A DNA stretch of 64,000 nt from Odontocerum albicorne (taxonomy: Eukaryota > Arthropoda > Insecta > Trichoptera > Odontoceridae): assembly GCA_949825065.1 (NCBI GenBank), contig OX463859.1, forward strand, positions 8,837,850 to 8,901,849, in the 5' to 3' direction. Numbering within the stretch: the stretch's first letter is position 1; the number at the start of each line of letters is the position of its first letter. Below are positions 22,891-33,865 of this stretch, piece after piece. A model generated the notes under the pieces. The model saw only the letters and a list, made by a program, of their open reading frames with translations, ran no database searches and was not told the origin of the DNA. A program made the position numbers and the translations under genes.

Positions 22891-23415
22891 TAACGAACCC
22901 ATCCATATGATTTGAAAGAGTAGATTAACGAACCCATCCATATGATTTGAAAAAATAGATTAACGAAACCATCCATATAATTTGAAATATTAGATTAACG
23001 ATCCCATCCATATGATTTGAAATATTAGATTAACGATCCCATCCATATGATTTGAAAGAGTAGATTAACGAACCTATCCATATGATTTGAAAGATTAGAT
23101 TAACGAACCCATCCATATGATTTGAAAGAGTAGATTAACGAACCCATCCATATGATTTGAAAGAATAGATTAACGAGCCCATCCATATGATTTGAAAGAG
23201 TATATTAACGAACCCATCTATATGATTTGAAATAGTAGATTAACGAACCCATCCATATGATTTGAAAGAGTAGATTAACGAACCGATCCATATGATTTGA
23301 AAGAGTAGATTAACGAACCCATCCATATGATTTGAAAGAATAGATTAACGAACCCATCCATATGATTTGAAAGAGTAGATTAACGAACCCATCCAAATGA
23401 TTTGAAAAAGTAGAT
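22891..23415. repeat. 35-bp minisatellite, fifteen units
   Basis: Units taacgaacccatccatatga plus tttgaaagagtagat repeat with exact 35-bp spacing from 22891 to 23381. Differences are single substitutions (for example gaacct, gatccc, gaaacc, atatta for agagta). The array contains no ORF worth noting. Confidence 0.9.
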
Positions 23416-23464
23416 TTTAAATAACAGTTTGTCTTGATTTTTCATATATTATGTTAACATACAC

Positions 23465-24000
23465 ACATATGAGTACTATCAAACTTTTTCCCTGTTGAGG
23501 TTGACACAGACAACAGAACGCAAGACTTTTCTATCTCGACACACATATTTCGTATCTTCCACATCCATTCTTCTTTTTATATAGCCTCCTTCAATTTTTC
23601 TGACTTATTAATTTCTTTCTTTAAAAATATCATTTACATGATCTCAACATATTTTCCTTGATCTTCCTTTACCACCCCTTCACCTCACATTTGAACTGTA
23701 TATTTGTTAGTCTTTTTTCATTCATTCGTTCCATTCGACCAAACCATTACAGTGTTCTTCTTTATCTTACTCAACGCCTTTTCCCTGTCGAGATAGGTAG
23801 AGAGGAGAAAGTAGCAAACTGTCCTCTCATGATAAACATCTTTTGAATTCATACACTTTCTGATGCAAATCCAACAATTTCTCCGACTGTCATATATTCA
23901 TTTCAAAATATCATCCCCTTGATCCAACCATACTTTCTTGGGTATTCTTCTAACACGCCTTCCATTCACATTTGCAATAATTATTTGTTATGCTAGTATT
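23465..24000 (-). mobile_element. Two partial RTE-1 3' ends in tandem
   Basis: The motif cttttccctgtcgagatagg, with gactttt/tgtcctctcatgata following, occurs first near 23490 (more diverged) and again from 23780. Each is followed by the reverse of the RT C-terminal region (ttgatccaaccatactttct). Both are truncated and broken. Confidence 0.65.
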
Positions 24001-24019
24001 TCTTCCAATAATAATCTAA

Positions 24020-24496
24020 ACTTGAAACTTCGACAACGGTTAGTCAAATGCTACGTTTGGTCAGTGTTATTGCATGGAGTGAAATCATGGACCCTCAAAG
24101 TTAGTAGTATGAACCGACTGGAAACATTCGAAATGTGGATGCACGGAGAATGCTACGGATACCCTGGACGGATATGGTCAGCAACAGAAGGGTTCTTCAA
24201 AGAGCCAAAGTTGATGGAGAGTCGCTGACTAATATTAAAATTCGAAAGGTGTCCTACTTGGGTCATGTACTTAGAGGAGTAAAGTACAAATTACTGCACC
24301 TGATAATCCAAGGCAAAATAGAAGGCCGAAGAGGTGTTGGCAGGAGGCAAATCTCCTGGCTCCGCAATGATACGTGATTGGACTGGCATAAGGGACGTTG
24401 GAGATCTTTTTCGGGCTGCCGGGGACAAATATGTCTACTCTCAAGTGATATTCAACATTGGGGGGACCTGACATGACGCTGAGAAGAAGAAGAAGT
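24020..24496 (+). mobile_element. RTE-2 C-terminal coding region with GAA tail
   Basis: Translation in two frames gives RQRLVKCYVWSVLLHGVKSW, MNRLETFEMWMHGECYGYP, then MLRIPWTDMVSNRRVLQRAK, KVSYLGHVLRGVKYKLLHLI and GRRGVGRRQISWLRN. This is a typical RTE-type RT C-terminus with one frameshift near 24150. It ends gacatgacgctgagaagaag aagaag, so the 3' tail is a GAA repeat. Shorter copies of the same 3' end are at 30525 and 32319. Confidence 0.85.
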
Positions 24497-25764
24497 CTTT
24501 CATAATTCATTCCTTCTACATGTCTTAACCATCTTAGTGTTAATACAAAAACTTTAATTAAGTTCACATTTATCCCTAATCAATTATGTGTACATATGAA
24601 TTATGTAAACAATTTGAAATAAATACAAACAATTAAGTTAGGATAAAAAAAAACTGGATTATTTTTTTAGGATACCTTTGCGAACCATCTTGGTATTTTT
24701 ATTGGTTGTATCGAAGTAATAAATGTGTACTGGTTGAAATAAATTTTCAGACCACTGAAATGGGAACTACCCCTTACTATACCTAATTTGGTTTATAAAA
24801 GGGAAATAAATCCCAGGATAGAATCCTTTTCGCGTTAAAAACAAATCTAATTGTAAATTGAAGTCTTCGATTGTAAAGGCGTCAGAAGAAGAATGGCAAA
24901 GGAGAATAAACAGGTACGGACCGAGTTATCATTATCAAAAGAAATATCAACATCAATTGTTTTTAAACTTGAGACTTATGTTATTTGATTGCTAATCAAA
25001 TTTAAAGCCAGTTAAAAGCAAAAATGTAACCTTTTTAATAAATTTTCTTAATTTTGAAGTTCTTCTACGAGTGTATACTTACAAGATATGAACCTTATCT
25101 GTAGCCATAATGAACTTAGTTATTTGCTTATATTTCTTTATTGTTTGTTTTATTAAAAAAACAGTCTCTTAAGTACCTCTGGAGTTGAGTAACCCTGCAT
25201 CAACATGTGGAAGGTTTCAATTCTGCAAAGCAACTTGCATCTCGTTCTACAAGTGAGCCCATGTGTTTTCTATATCTCAAGATCTATCCATAAAATTATT
25301 AAAAAATCCAATTTTCGTTCCATGTAAGCGTTATTTCACTAAAAACAAATCTGAGTTCTTTACCTCTACAAAATAAGTCTTCAACAATTACGTAAGTCTG
25401 CTTGGTGAAGTTTGGTAATATTTTGTGGTATACATACATAACATATATTGAACTTAAATATACATATAATTATTAAATCATTTTAAAACAAACTCAGTAA
25501 TTTATTATTACTACTGCTTTTTGTATCTTCATGTTAGTTTAAGATAAAGTTTTGTATTTTTTGTCAATAATTTTAAGTATTTATATAACTTGTCATATGT
25601 CCATTTTTATATAAAAGACACTGCTGTGTCGTTAATTAAATAAAATAAAAAAATCTATTAAGATGATATATGACTTAATCTAGATCAGTAAAGTTTTCAT
25701 AGAATATATCATACGAAAAATCAGTTTAGTTTTCACTTAAAGCTTCCTATTTTTTTTGTAAAAT
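24497..25764. other. No recognisable feature
   Basis: AT-rich intronic sequence. I see no gene, repeat or RNA structure. Confidence 0.5.
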
Positions 25765-25830
25765 GTATTGTAAAATATACAAATGGCGGGTCGTTGCCAT
25801 ACGGGATTTTGTTCCAACAGTTAAACAAAT
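25765..25830 (-). mobile_element. LINE-A or SINE1 tail fragment
   Basis: The string aaatggcgggtcgttgccat followed by ttgttccaacagttaaacaa resembles the shared SINE1/LINE-A tail in reverse. It is very diverged. Confidence 0.35.
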
Positions 25831-25987
25831 GTAGCGCAGATTTACACCGATTGCTAGGTAAAACTTGATAACATTATTCCTTGTATACTACAAAAGTATG
25901 ACATCATTTATTGTATACTGTTCATATACGGCACGTATTGTGTATTGTCTAAATGCCAATGATTTACAAGTAGAACCAAGAAAACGT

Positions 25988-26052
25988 TAAATTGTATTAT
26001 ATTTCCTTTAGCTGAGGTTATTGCCACGTGGCACTCTCTTCCAACCAACTCT
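25988..26052 (-). mobile_element. SINE1 tail fragment
   Basis: It contains aaattgtattatatttcctt, gaggttattgccacgtggca and ctctcttccaaccaact, the SINE1 tail in reverse. Confidence 0.55.
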
Positions 26053-26825
26053 TTTTATTTTGTTTCTTTAAACCAGTCTTGTTTTTAATTATATTCCAAA
26101 AAACCTTAATTGAGTACAAAGAAATCCGAGAAAAACATTAATTCCTTCATACTTATTTTCAGAATTTATCTCACCTTCAAGCTGTTTTTTACCTTAAGGA
26201 AATTAAATCTTCAAAACATTGAGTAGAGGCGAAATGAAAAAAAATATTTCGAGAATATGATGAAAGTAATTTAAAAGGAAATAATTATTTCCAGCATCTA
26301 TCATGAGCAAAATTATTTAAGATATTTTAGGGCCTTTAGGGGAGATTGAATTTTTTTATCTCTGAAATTTTCAATTAAATTTTTCGTCACATTTTTGGTT
26401 AAAAGGAGAGAGAAAGTATTAATATTTCTTAATAACCTTTGCCGTCTTAATGTTTATTTATTCCAGTCTTTAAAATGTGAGGTGTGTGTTAATGATAAAC
26501 TCGTTTCATCATCATTTAAATAAATATTTCCTGTAACCCAATGGGCATGACAAAAAGAGATGCGATTTGTCGAAATGAATGAAATCTTTCGTTATTTTAG
26601 GATCAAGTTTATATAACATTTCGTACAATATTGCATGCAAACTACTAAATATTTTTTTGGCTTATCGCCTTATTTCATTCTCGTCTATTCTCAAGGAACA
26701 TAAAAGACAACTTTATAAGACACTGTTCGTCATTGCACTTGTTGGTAATACTACTGCACCTGAAGACTCAACAACACCCGCGCATATACTCAGCGCGCGC
26801 GAATATTGTTCCTAACGAACTCTTC

Positions 26826-26930
26826 TACTAGACTGGGAGTCTTTAGTTTATTTATTTTTCGGACCCCATCGGAAATCGAATCCACAATCGTCTTGGTCAA
26901 GCATCTTAACAACTAAACCACGAACATTAT
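26826..26930 (-). mobile_element. SINE1 head fragment
   Basis: In reverse this is the tRNA-like head: gaaatcgaatccacaatcgt (B box region) and catcttaacaactaaaccac (A box region), after a short T-rich linker. Confidence 0.55.
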
Positions 26931-26984
26931 CATTGCACGAAGTGCAAACTACAATGCATCATCTAATTTATCTAGCAAAAATGA

Positions 26985-27402
26985 ATTTTGTATTTTAGTT
27001 AATCAAAAGTCTTGACTTTAACTGCATGTAACTCTATATGAAAATATTTGTAATTCCATATAACTATAATATATGATACTAATTACATTTACTCTCGCTA
27101 CACATGTTTCTACCCCCTCTTCTAAGACTGTTTAGGCGAAATGATCTCAGTTTGTGACGAGAACAATGCTTTGGTCTGACCTGAATCGATTGAAAATGAA
27201 TGTGGTATTTAGATCATCAAAGATCTTGGCTTTAACATTGTGGAACTTCATATTAGAATATTTTACAATAAATTATTTTGTTTTTCCACAAATTACATTA
27301 CTTCTCGCAACACATGTTTCTTACTTCTATTTTGAAGCTCTTTTAAGACGAAATGATCACGGTTTGTTACGGCACCAGTGCTTAAGTCAGAGTGGTCTGA
27401 CA
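26985..27402. repeat. Diverged tandem duplication, about 210 bp
   Basis: Matching blocks occur in the same order twice: aagtcttgactttaac / agatcttggctttaac, attacatttactctcgctac / attacattacttctcgcaac, acatgtttcta / acatgtttctta, and gcgaaatgatctcagtttgt / acgaaatgatcacggtttgt, followed by gctttggtctgac / agagtggtctgac. Family unknown; it could be two monomers of an old satellite. Confidence 0.7.
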
Positions 27403-27454
27403 AAGTAATAATTCAGGATCATTCCATTTGAAGAAAGCCTCGGATAGAAGATAG

Positions 27455-27814
27455 AAATACGTGTTGTGAAGTGCATGGTCGCGCGTTAACCAGATGGACT
27501 TTCTAGCAGAAAGTCGCCGGTTTTAACCCCACGCTGTGCTAATTCCCCCTGAATGACACATACATTTTTTCCGCTTAGTATTCGGGTTATAAGAACACCT
27601 ATAACTTCGGTCATATCTATACTTTCAAAAAAAAAAACATGCCGATCTCATTTCGGTGTGCCATCGTATCCAGTGCAGCTGCGTGGCCGGTGAGTTTGCT
27701 GGTGCGCAATGGCTCACACACTCAAAACAAACTGTACGGCGCAGCTTCGCTTTTCAACTGTATTAAGTTGGAATGGCGAAGTTGTCCTCGACTATGAGGC
27801 CCAGTAATGGCGAC
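27455..27814 (+). mobile_element. SINE2 copy
   Basis: It has a tRNA-like head (catggtcgcgcgttaaccag, then gtcgccggttttaacccc as the B box), followed by tgaatgacacatacattttt, gtattcgggttataagaaca and ctataacttcggtcatatct. A second part (atgccgatctcatttcggtg to tgtcctcgactatgaggccc) also matches the copy at 32773-33094. It abuts LINE-A directly. Confidence 0.7.
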
Positions 27815-28015
27815 GATTTATTTAACACTTCATTGTTAAACAATCTGGCGGACTTATTGCCAGGTGGTAATTTCGTCCAACCAACCAGACAATAGTTAAG
27901 AAAGGAAGTTAGATAGTCGCAAAAAAATTAAATGAGTATTATATACGTTTGCAAAATTTATGAACAATATATATAATTTAAGTAAAAGTTAGATTTAAAC
28001 AATCAAAGGAAAAGG
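27815..28015 (-). mobile_element. LINE-A 3' tail copy
   Basis: The plus strand reads gatttatttaacacttcatt, gttaaacaatctggcggact and tattgccaggtggtaatttc, then the diverged 3' UTR to caatcaaaggaaaagg. The junction with SINE2 (gacgatttattta) is the same as at 33095. Confidence 0.7.
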
Positions 28016-28099
28016 AAGACTACCAGAGCCAGCAACGACGGCGAGAACACGTGTAATGGGGATTAATATAATGAATGGAATTTCAAAATAATTTATTGT

Positions 28100-28318
28100 T
28101 ATAGTTCGGAAATTCTAGGATGAGTCTTGTGACAGCTCACAAATTTGGCCCAATACAACCTTGTAACTATTTTCAGTAATTTTAATTATTTTATCAACTT
28201 TAATATAAGCCTCAATTCTAATAAAAAGCAAGTTATTTAGGTAAATACATTACATAAGGTGGTATTGTGGCAAATTTGTGAGCTGTCACAGGACTTATCC
28301 TAGAATTTCCGAACTATA
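28100..28318. mobile_element. MITE with long inverted repeats, copy 1
   Basis: The ends tatagttcggaaattctagg and cctagaatttccgaactata are inverted repeats that extend inwards for about 60 bp (gtgacagctcacaaatttg and its reverse). TA at both ends suggests a Tc1/mariner-type target duplication. The 219-bp element has no coding capacity. A second copy in opposite orientation is at 29909. Confidence 0.85.
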
Positions 28319-28979
28319 AATATTCGTATTTTGAATTTCTTTATGTATCTATTTCACCTATTCATTCGCCGTGTAAAAAAAACCTAATAAATCAGCATAA
28401 AATAAAATAAGAATATAAATATTAAATACTTGTACTTTTCCATAACATCCATTATTCATGTGTCCAGTTTTTATTTGAAACTTAATATTTCAAAAACTTG
28501 AAATAGTTTGAAAGTTTTCTCCATATCTCCACGTAGAAGATAGCAGAAGGAGCAACTTTGAAGAGCGGCGAGTCCTGTAGAGGAAAAAGTTTGAAATTTC
28601 GCGATAAGGAACAGCCATGATGGAAGGCTACTAAAAATTGTTTACCAACTTTCTTGCACGGTGTTGTTTTATTTTTCTTAGCCTTAGAAAGTGAATCGTT
28701 TTACCTATAACTAGTAACTCTAGAGCAGGGGTTGGCAAACTACGGCCCTCGGGCTAAATCCTATAACTAGTAACTCTAGAGCAGGGGTCGGCAAACTACG
28801 GCCCTCGGGCTAAATCCGGTCCGATGCCTATTTTAATCCCATCCGCGAGCTAATAAACACCAATTTCATTTTTAATTTTTTTATGATTTATGCATTTGTT
28901 TTATCAAATTGTTTAAGTTAAATTGTATTTGTACAATATAATATGGTTTTATTTAGTACACAGTTAGTTTAAGTTTATT

Positions 28980-29240
28980 GTGTAATGTATCCCTACCAAT
29001 GTTAATCTTATCATATACTCTGTTATCCACATCCAATAAATATTATAAGTAATCATGTAACGTATTAAAACCAATGTTAAGCTTATCAATGTTAACCATA
29101 TCATGTACTATGTTATCTACATCCAATAAATATTATAAGTAATCATGTAACGTATTCAAACCAATGTTAAGCTTATCAATGTTAACCATATTATGTACTA
29201 TGTTATCTACATCCAATAAATATTAGTGTTATCACGTGTA
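28980..29240. repeat. 90-bp tandem repeat, three units
   Basis: The unit contains accaatgttaagcttatcaa, tgttaaccatatcatgtact and tctacatccaataaatatta. Spacing between the second and third units is 90 bp; the first unit is shorter by one internal tgtta motif. Confidence 0.8.
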
Positions 29241-29908
29241 TGTCAAACTTAACTCAATGTATTATGTTTAAATGTATTATCTTGTTGGAATTATCAGGAA
29301 CTGTTACTATCTAAATTCAATAAAGATTTGTTATCACTAAATGGAAGTAAACAGCGAACGAGATATTCCAAATAGTCGCCTGATATCGATTTGACCTTAC
29401 AAAAGGCATCGATAACATACCCGATCCTTCTTAATTATCTAAGGGTTGAAGTGTACATTATCGGAAGACGCTTCGCTTTAAATAGGACGTCATATCAGAG
29501 GCAGCAATCATTATTCTTAAAACCACTACGATGTTAACATCATCGTTATTATTACTTCCACAATACTGTTAATATTATACTTTAATGTAATTCAACTATT
29601 ATACAAATACATTTACACAGTTGAATTTCTAAAAGTGTTTTCGTTGCAAAAGGCCATAACAATTGTAATAATTTAATAAAATAAAATTATTTAGTCCTGA
29701 ACAAATATTTTATATATTTTCTTTTTTTTTAATATTAGTTATAAAAAAAAGATGTAAATGTTCAAAAATGAAGTACGTAAAATCGCAATACAGGTCAGCA
29801 TTAACATATGCAATCAATTTTGACGATAGGAAGTACTAATTTCGAACCCCAGTTTGATGAAATAATGTTATCTCAGAAAAAAACAATAACATTAATCTCA
29901 TTATATAA

Positions 29909-30128
29909 TAGTTCGGAAATTTTAGGATGAGTCCTGTGACATCTCACAAATTTGCCCCAATACAACCTTATGTAATGTATAGTATTTACCTAAATAACTT
30001 GCTATTTATTAGAATTGAGGCTTATATTAAAGTTGATAAAATAATTAAAATTACTGAACATCGTTACAAGGCTGTATTGGGGCAAATTTGTGAGCTGTCA
30101 CAGGACTCATCCTAGAATTTCCGAACTA
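29909..30128. mobile_element. MITE with long inverted repeats, copy 2
   Basis: It has the same termini as 28100-28318 (agttcggaaattttaggatg and catcctagaatttccgaact). The middle, gcttatattaaagttgataa, is the reverse complement of copy 1, so the two copies are in opposite orientation. It lies within the composite hAT insertion. Confidence 0.85.
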
Positions 30129-30524
30129 TAGTAGAGCTTATTATTATTATGCTACATTTGTTGTTCCAAAATACGAAAATGTTGCCTGTTTCTATAATGC
30201 CTTAATTCATAAATGTAAATATATAAAAAATAAATGAAAAAATTATAAATATTATCACAGCCTAATAAAAAATGGTAAAACCTGTTTTGTTTTGCTATAT
30301 AAGTAGAATTACTTATATATAAATACTCATGAGTTTGTTTTCTGGCCCGTCAACCCTGAAATTGTTACTATCTGGCCCTTTGCGAAAAAAGTTTGCCGAC
30401 TACTGCAACGTTTCTCAACCGGGATTCCCCGGAACCCTAGGATTCCGCAAAAATGTATAAAGGTCCTGCGAGAAATAGTAATGAATAGGCATATCATAAG
30501 AAGTTTTTGTAAATAATAATATTT

Positions 30525-30596
30525 TCTTCTTCTTCTTCTTCCCAGTGTCATGACAGGTCCCCCCAACGTTGAATATCACCTGAGAGTAGGTATCTA
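30525..30596 (-). mobile_element. RTE-2 3' end, short insertion
   Basis: It starts with (ttc) repeats and reads cagtgtcatgacaggtcccc, then caacgttgaatatcacctga, the reverse of the RTE-2 3' end. A 10-bp AT-rich direct repeat, aataatattt (30515-30524 and 30597-30606), flanks it. Confidence 0.75.
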
Positions 30597-30779
30597 AATA
30601 ATATTTAACGATTTTTTATTTTGGTAGTTCCTAACACATGAATATGAAGCGTTTCGAAAGTGTAAACAGGTTGAGAAACGCTGCTCTAGAGCATAGTTTC
30701 TTAACCTTTGGGTTGCGAGCCTTAATTTGTTCGCATGGAATTTTGAATGGTTCGTGAAATATTTTTGACAATAATATAC

Positions 30780-31200
30780 ATACATAACACGCCATTTGCC
30801 TATTGAGGTAGGCAGAGAGGACTAAGTGCCAGGCATTTCAATCTCAACATACATATTTCCCCTCATCCACATCTATTCACATTTTAATACAACTTTAAAA
30901 ATTTTAAATATTTGTTACGCATTTCATTCCAAGAGCTTCTAAAGAAAGTTTTTTTTCTATACATACATACCATCATGCCGTTTCTCTGTAAGCAAAGATC
31001 TAGACTTTCCTATCTCGACACACATAATTCGCCTCTTCTTCATCCATACACCTTCTCATTTTTCAAAATATAATTGACTTAATTCAACTACACTTTTCTT
31101 GATCTTCCTCTACCAAGCCTCCCACTCTCATTTCCATTGTATAATTAGTTTCTTAATTCATTCGTTCCACGTGCCTAAACCATCATTTTAGATTTGAGTA
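30780..31200 (-). mobile_element. Two partial RTE-1 3' ends
   Basis: The first (30780-30945) contains attgaggtaggcagagagga and tttcaatctcaacatacata. The second (30955-31190) begins ataccatcatgccgtttctc and continues gactttcctatctcgacac to ttgatcttcctctaccaagc. Both are read on the minus strand and are broken. Confidence 0.65.
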
Positions 31201-31339
31201 TCTTGTGTAGTTGGGAGCAGCATCGATTTACATGACAAAAATTCTCAAGTAGTTGTTGCTAGTAAGATGAAGAAGCAAGAAGAAAGAACTAATGACGAAA
31301 TAATAGAATACGCGAAAAGAAAGATCAAGGAAAACCTGG

Positions 31340-31530
31340 TTGATGAAACGTTTATCTCCCAACTTGGTATTCGATTCCCGATGGCACACATTTAAAAAAA
31401 AAGAGTTTCAATCTGCTTTTATTAAATACCTCGTTAATATGATTTGGTTTGCAGTTGATTGAAAGAGACTGCTACATGGCAAAAACATACCATCTTGAAC
31501 TGTTTACAATGAAAGTGTATTACAATAAAA
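31340..31530 (+). mobile_element. SINE1 copy, diverged
   Basis: Head: cctggttgatgaaacgttta, B box ggtattcgattcccgatggc. Body: cagtttg-like stretch is lost. Tail: ttgaaagagactgctacatg, gcaaaaacataccatcttga and gaaagtgtattacaataaaa. Confidence 0.6.
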
Positions 31531-32206
31531 TTACTACATATTTTTTAAACGATGTGGAGCGTCCAAAATAGCACTTGTCAGATTGACAAAAGACTGAAGT
31601 AAGTTTTTAAAGTCTATATGATATTATCAAAATGCTGGTTACGATATTTTCCCTTCAAGGATCCAGTATTTGTTGACCACAAAATATTCATGAAAATACC
31701 ATTTGAAGAAATGACATTGTTCTGCGCTATAAAAAACAATTATACATATAAATAAACAAACGAATCCCCCTCGTATGCCAAAATCCTCTTCAAATGGAGT
31801 CACAGTTGAGTAATTCACCCACTTTATCTATTGCATTCGGCTTTATTCCATGAAACCCCATGGATTCCCCATAACCAAAACTGCGGAATATCAAAATGAT
31901 CCTTAAATGCTGTCCCACAATTTTGTATCTCTTTCTATGTAACCAAACGACACTGAGTTGAGAAGAGAACAGAGAATATTTGGAAAAAGTATGGAACTGG
32001 AAGAATGGGCGGTGTTAGGTAGATGATCTCTGTAGGATTATTCCGCTAGGCACTTGACCCAAATTCAATATTCTTCAGGATTCACGGAAAAGTCCTTATT
32101 CCCTTATTCCGGGGAAAGTGCTGATCGATTTGGCATTAATATGACTTGATGGGGAGTGATATAAAGAAATAACATTAAATAGGTCCATATTTATTTATTT
32201 GTTATG
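31531..32206. other. No recognisable feature
   Basis: Intronic sequence without a gene or known repeat that I can identify. Confidence 0.45.
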
Positions 32207-32228
32207 AGGTGGATGGCCGCGTGATAAT

Positions 32229-32764
32229 CAGCGGCGGCCGATCTAGAGGTGCGCTGGTGCGCTGAACCGGAGAAATAATTCGCAATAAATCAATTATATA
32301 TTCGCAAACATGACTTCCTTCTTCTTCTCAGTGTCATGTCAGGTCCCCCCAACGTTGAATATCACTTGAGAGTAAATATCTTTGTCCCCGGCAGCCCCAA
32401 AAAGATCTCCAACGCCCCTTATGCCAGTCCAATCACCTATATTGCGAGCCAGGAGATTTGCCTCTTCGCAAACATGGCTTCCAAAATGTTTGACAATACT
32501 GACAAATAGTACGAGTATTTTTATTTAAGTGAAAATTAAAAAAAAATTAAAATTAAATTAAAAAATATATTCCTTTCAAATTGACCGGCCAAGTTTGCCA
32601 ATACTACCGGAGCGATCTCCAATACGCACCGGACGGAAACGCAAATTCATATAGGGCAGACAGAATACAGTAAACCGTGAGACATCGATATTTCATATTC
32701 TCTCAGCGTTTCGAGGTGCGTTGGTGCTTAGCGCACCAGCGCACCTCAGGACCGGCCGCCACTG
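32229..32764. mobile_element. Non-autonomous hAT-like element in SINE2
   Basis: The left end is cagcggcggcc, then atctagaggtgcgctggtgc. The right end, in reverse complement, is cagtggcggcc, then ggtcctgaggtgcgctggtg. The inverted repeats are about 35 bp. The flanks gtgataat (32221-32228) and atgataac (32765-32772) fit an 8-bp target duplication of gtgataac with one change on each side. No transposase is present. Confidence 0.8.
32319..32464 (-). mobile_element. RTE-2 3' end inserted in the hAT element
   Basis: The 146-bp insertion starts with ttcttcttctcagtgtcatg and continues caggtccccccaacgttgaa to gccaggagatttgcctc, the reverse of the RTE-2 3' end. An 18-bp duplication with one mismatch, ttcgcaaacatg(a/g)cttcc, flanks it at 32301-32318 and 32465-32482. 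Confidence 0.9.
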
Positions 32765-33094
32765 ATGATAACACACTACGAACTTCCGTGCGAAAGTTTG
32801 CCGGTTCCAACTCCGCACTGTATGTACTACTCTCCTGGAATTACACAGGATTTTTTCCGGCTAGTATTCGGGGGTATAAGGATACGTATGACTTAATGTC
32901 TATTCTTAAATTGTGTGCTCCTATCGTCTCACTTTGATGTGTCATTGGATCCAATACAGCGGCTTGGTCGGTGAGTTTGCTAGTGTGTTACGGCCCACTC
33001 ACTTAAATAAAATCGAGAGCACAGCTTCCTTTTCAACTGAATGGAAGTTGGAAAGGGAAGGGGATCTTCGACTACAAGACCCGGCACGAAGACG

Positions 33095-33640
33095 ATTTAT
33101 TTACAATAACATTTCATTGAAAAACAATCTAGCGGACTTATTCCCAGGTGGCTTTTCCAACCAAACCTTCTTCTTCTTCTGGATAGAAGTGAGAGCCGAT
33201 ATCAACAGGACAAAAAACCTTCTCAGAGTGGCGGAAATAAAAACCCTAACATACGCTCCATCGCAGGCAGGACTCTTAGAGATCGGATCAGAAATGAGAC
33301 GATAAAGTCTTTTTTTTGGTTTGAAGACATAGTGAGGTGGGGAAGAAGCAGAAGGTGCTTCTGGAGGGATCATGTAGACCACATAGAGGATACGAGACTT
33401 GCGAAAATTGCTAAGACTGAAAACGCTAGCAGCAGGAGATTACCAGGAAGGCCGCCGAAAATATGGACGGACAGCTGGACGTCATCGTCCCAGGACAGCC
33501 CACCATCACAAACAGGTCATACGACCTAGACCAAGAGGAAGAAGAATACAAAATTAATTAACAATATACGTAGTAAAATTAAGAGTGAGATATAATCAAT
33601 CAAAGGAAAAGGATGTGATGGTGAAGAGGAAACACAAATA
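33095..33640 (-). mobile_element. LINE-A 3' tail split by a LINE-D insertion
   Basis: The 3' part (gatttatttacaataacatt, gaaaaacaatctagcggact, tattcccaggtgg) ends near 33168. The rest of the LINE-A 3' UTR resumes near 33546 (aattaacaatatacgtag, tgagatataatcaatcaaag, gaaaaggatgtgatggtg). Confidence 0.65.
33170..33545 (+). mobile_element. LINE-D 3' end inserted in LINE-A
   Basis: Translation includes MRWGRSRRCFWRDHVDHIED, TRLAKIAKTENASSRRLPG and GRPPKIWTDSWTSSSQD, nearly the same as the copy at 8498-8732. It ends cgacctagaccaagaggaag aagaa, a GAA-type tail. An upstream part (gatagaagtgagagccgata to atgagacgataaag) is further RT coding sequence that the shorter copy lacks. Confidence 0.75.
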
Positions 33641-33659
33641 AATGCTTATTTATATATAG

Positions 33660-33865
33660 AGTGTAAAATGCCTGTCTTTCAATCCGAGGGTTGCCGGTTT
33701 GATTCTCGTTGGAACCCACTTATTCCTGTTTCCAGTCACTATTTTCACTTTAGATATTTTAAACATCTTTCTTGTAAGTTGGAAGAAATTGACATATGAC
33801 AATAAGCTCGCTAGGTTGTACTGTATACAGCGAAAGCATTAGACAATACAATAATACTTCCTTTG
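33660..33865 (+). mobile_element. SINE1 copy
   Basis: Head: atgcctgtctttcaatccga, B box ggtttgattctcgttggaac. Body: cagtcactattttcacttta. Tail: gttggaagaaattgacatat, gacaataagctcgctaggtt, gtactgtatacagcgaaagc. The A box end is truncated. Confidence 0.75.

Larger units (their letters stand above)
28726..30683. mobile_element. Composite hAT-like insertion
   Basis: The left end has two tandem 56-bp copies of a unit containing ctctagagcaggggt(t/c)gg, with hAT termini starting at 28726 and 28782. This terminus type ends at 30405 (agtttgccgactactg). A different hAT terminus, caacgtttctcaacc, begins at 30406 and ends at 30683 with ggttgagaaacgctg. The outer flanks are both ctctagag (28718-28725 or 28774-28781, and 30684-30691). 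Inside lie a 90-bp tandem repeat, a MITE and an RTE-2 end. No transposase was recognised. Confidence 0.7.
32207..33094 (+). mobile_element. SINE2 copy split by a hAT element
   Basis: The head begins gaggtggatggccgcgtgat, is interrupted at 32229-32764, and resumes aacacactacgaacttccgt with B box-like ggttccaactccgc. The rest (ggctagtattcgggggtata to cttcgactacaagacccggc) matches 27455-27814. It ends flush against LINE-A at 33095. Confidence 0.75.

Noticed and set aside
13401..23415. CRISPR-like arrays
   Set aside because: The 67-bp and 35-bp arrays are head-to-tail minisatellites without unique spacers, in a eukaryotic intron.
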